Source of the DNA: Caryophanales bacterium UBA1427 | GTDB lineage: Bacteria > Bacillota_I > Bacilli_A > ML615J-28 > CAG-313 | Direction: 5' to 3' | Assembly (NCBI GenBank): GCA_002329485.1 | Contig: DCTZ01000016.1 | Span: 43,756 to 50,436 of the forward strand | DNA: 6,681 bases | Part shown: in pieces, positions 6,000 to 6,681 of the stretch | Layout of the letters: each line of letters begins with the position of its first letter | Numbering within the stretch: position 1 is the first letter of the stretch | The notes under the pieces: generated by a model | The model's input: only the letters and a program-made list of their open reading frames with translations | What the model was told of the DNA's origin: nothing | Databases searched by the model: none | Program-made: the position numbers and the translations under genes

Positions 6000-6681
6000 A
6001 CTCTTGCCTATATTCTTTGGCCATTTCCCGGATTTCCTGTTTTAGGACCGGGATGATTTCGGCTTCGGATAATTTGCGGACGATTTGGCCTTTCTTAAAG
6101 AGAACCGCCGAATGTTTTCCCCCCGCAATCCCGATATCCGCATCCCTCGCTTCGCCCGGTCCGTTGACCACGCAGCCCATGACCGCCACGGTGATGGGCT
6201 TGGTGCAGCCTTCCAGGCGGTGCTCCACCTCATCGGCGATGGCGATGAGATCGATCTTCGTCCGGCCGCAGGTGGGACAGGCGATCAGGTTGACGCCCTC
6301 TTTGCGCAGGCCCGCCGCTTTCAGGATGTCTTTTGCCGCGGCGATCTCTTCCACCGGGTCCGCCGTCAGCGTGACGCGGAAGGTGTCGCCGATGCCGAGG
6401 CACAACAATCCGCCGATACCCATGGCCGACTTCATAACGCCCATTTTCGGCGTGCCCGCCTCCGTAACACCCAGGTGCAGAGGGTAATCGGTACGCTCGT
6501 GGAGCAGCTGATAGGCCCGCATGGTCACCGGCACGCTGGAGCATTTGACGGAAATGCAGATATCGTCGAAATCAAACTTGTTCAGCAGACGGATATGGCC
6601 GAACGCGCTTTCCACCAACGCTTCGGGCGTCACGCCGCCGTATTTGCGCAGCAGCGGCTTTTCCAGGCTGCCGCCGTTCAC
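5998..6681 (-). CDS. ispG: 4-hydroxy-3-methylbut-2-enyl diphosphate synthase IspG (GcpE), C-terminal part; start beyond window
   Basis: IspG converts MEcPP to HMBPP in the MEP isoprenoid pathway, using a [4Fe-4S] cluster and an electron donor. About 228 codons are visible; the gene continues past the right edge. The first visible codon, a GTG at 6679-6681, is an internal valine of the VNGGSLEKPLLRKYG motif and not a start. Conserved pieces follow: the end of the TIM barrel (HLGVTEAGT, KSAMGIGGLL, GIGDTFRVTLTADP), then the cluster domain with Cys in CPTCGRT (codons 6277-6279 and 6268-6270) and in MGCVVNGPGEA (codon 6172-6174), including the catalytic-type Glu of GPGE. The visible frame is intact. 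Base composition changes sharply inside the gene: about 46% GC from the stop to about 6120, then 63-67% GC to the edge, with CTG, GAG and AAG codons becoming common. This may be a mosaic gene or an assembly join. Confidence 0.95.
   Translation of the reverse strand: MNGGSLEKPLLRKYGGVTPEALVESAFGHIRLLNKFDFDDICISVKCSSVPVTMRAYQLLHERTDYPLHLGVTEAGTPKMGVMKSAMGIGGLLCLGIGDTFRVTLTADPVEEIAAAKDILKAAGLRKEGVNLIACPTCGRTKIDLIAIADEVEHRLEGCTKPITVAVMGCVVNGPGEARDADIGIAGGKHSAVLFKKGQIVRKLSEAEIIPVLKQEIREMAKEYRQE

Noticed and set aside
5975..6487. Plus-strand open frame of 170 codons opposite ispG
   Set aside because: It is fully antisense to the well-conserved ispG frame and starts inside the terminator. Its open length is a side effect of the GC-rich sequence, and its translation resembles no family I know.

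Overview
The window is ordinary, densely packed core genome from a low-to-mid GC Bacillota-type bacterium. Every family present is typical of the group, and the order dnaK-dnaJ ... rsmE-mtaB resembles the Bacillus heat-shock locus. The helicase-nfo pair with ispG nearby recalls the B. subtilis cshB-nfo ... ispG neighbourhood. UGA is used as a stop (rsmE, nfo) and tryptophan is TGG, so the standard bacterial code applies and this is not a UGA-recoding mollicute. A lineage among Bacilli, Erysipelotrichia or Acholeplasma/RF39-like relatives is my guess; the sequence alone does not settle it.

Layout: (1) 1-1535, the 3' end of dnaK followed after 37 bases by complete dnaJ, closed by a hairpin terminator at 1556-1586. 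(2) 1628-1636, an extended -10 promoter starts a new four-gene operon: rsmE (16S rRNA m3U methyltransferase), mtaB (tRNA ms2t6A37 methylthiotransferase), a CshB-like DEAD-box RNA helicase, and nfo (endonuclease IV). All three junctions overlap (4, 26 and 8 bases), which suggests translational coupling. (3) 5972-5999, a perfect 12-bp hairpin shared as a bidirectional terminator. (4) 5998-6681 on the minus strand, the 3' two-thirds or so of ispG (MEP isoprenoid pathway), running off the right edge.

Functionally, the first unit is the Hsp70/Hsp40 chaperone pair. The second joins ribosome and tRNA modification, RNA remodelling and abasic-site DNA repair. The isoprenoid gene is independent and convergent.

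I see no novel system, mobile element, CRISPR array or RNA gene. The one striking anomaly is inside ispG. The last ~40 codons have the composition of the rest of the window (about 46% GC), while everything upstream from about position 6120 to the edge is about 63-67% GC with a different codon style, in one unbroken frame. This points to either a mosaic/recombinant gene or a chimeric assembly join.
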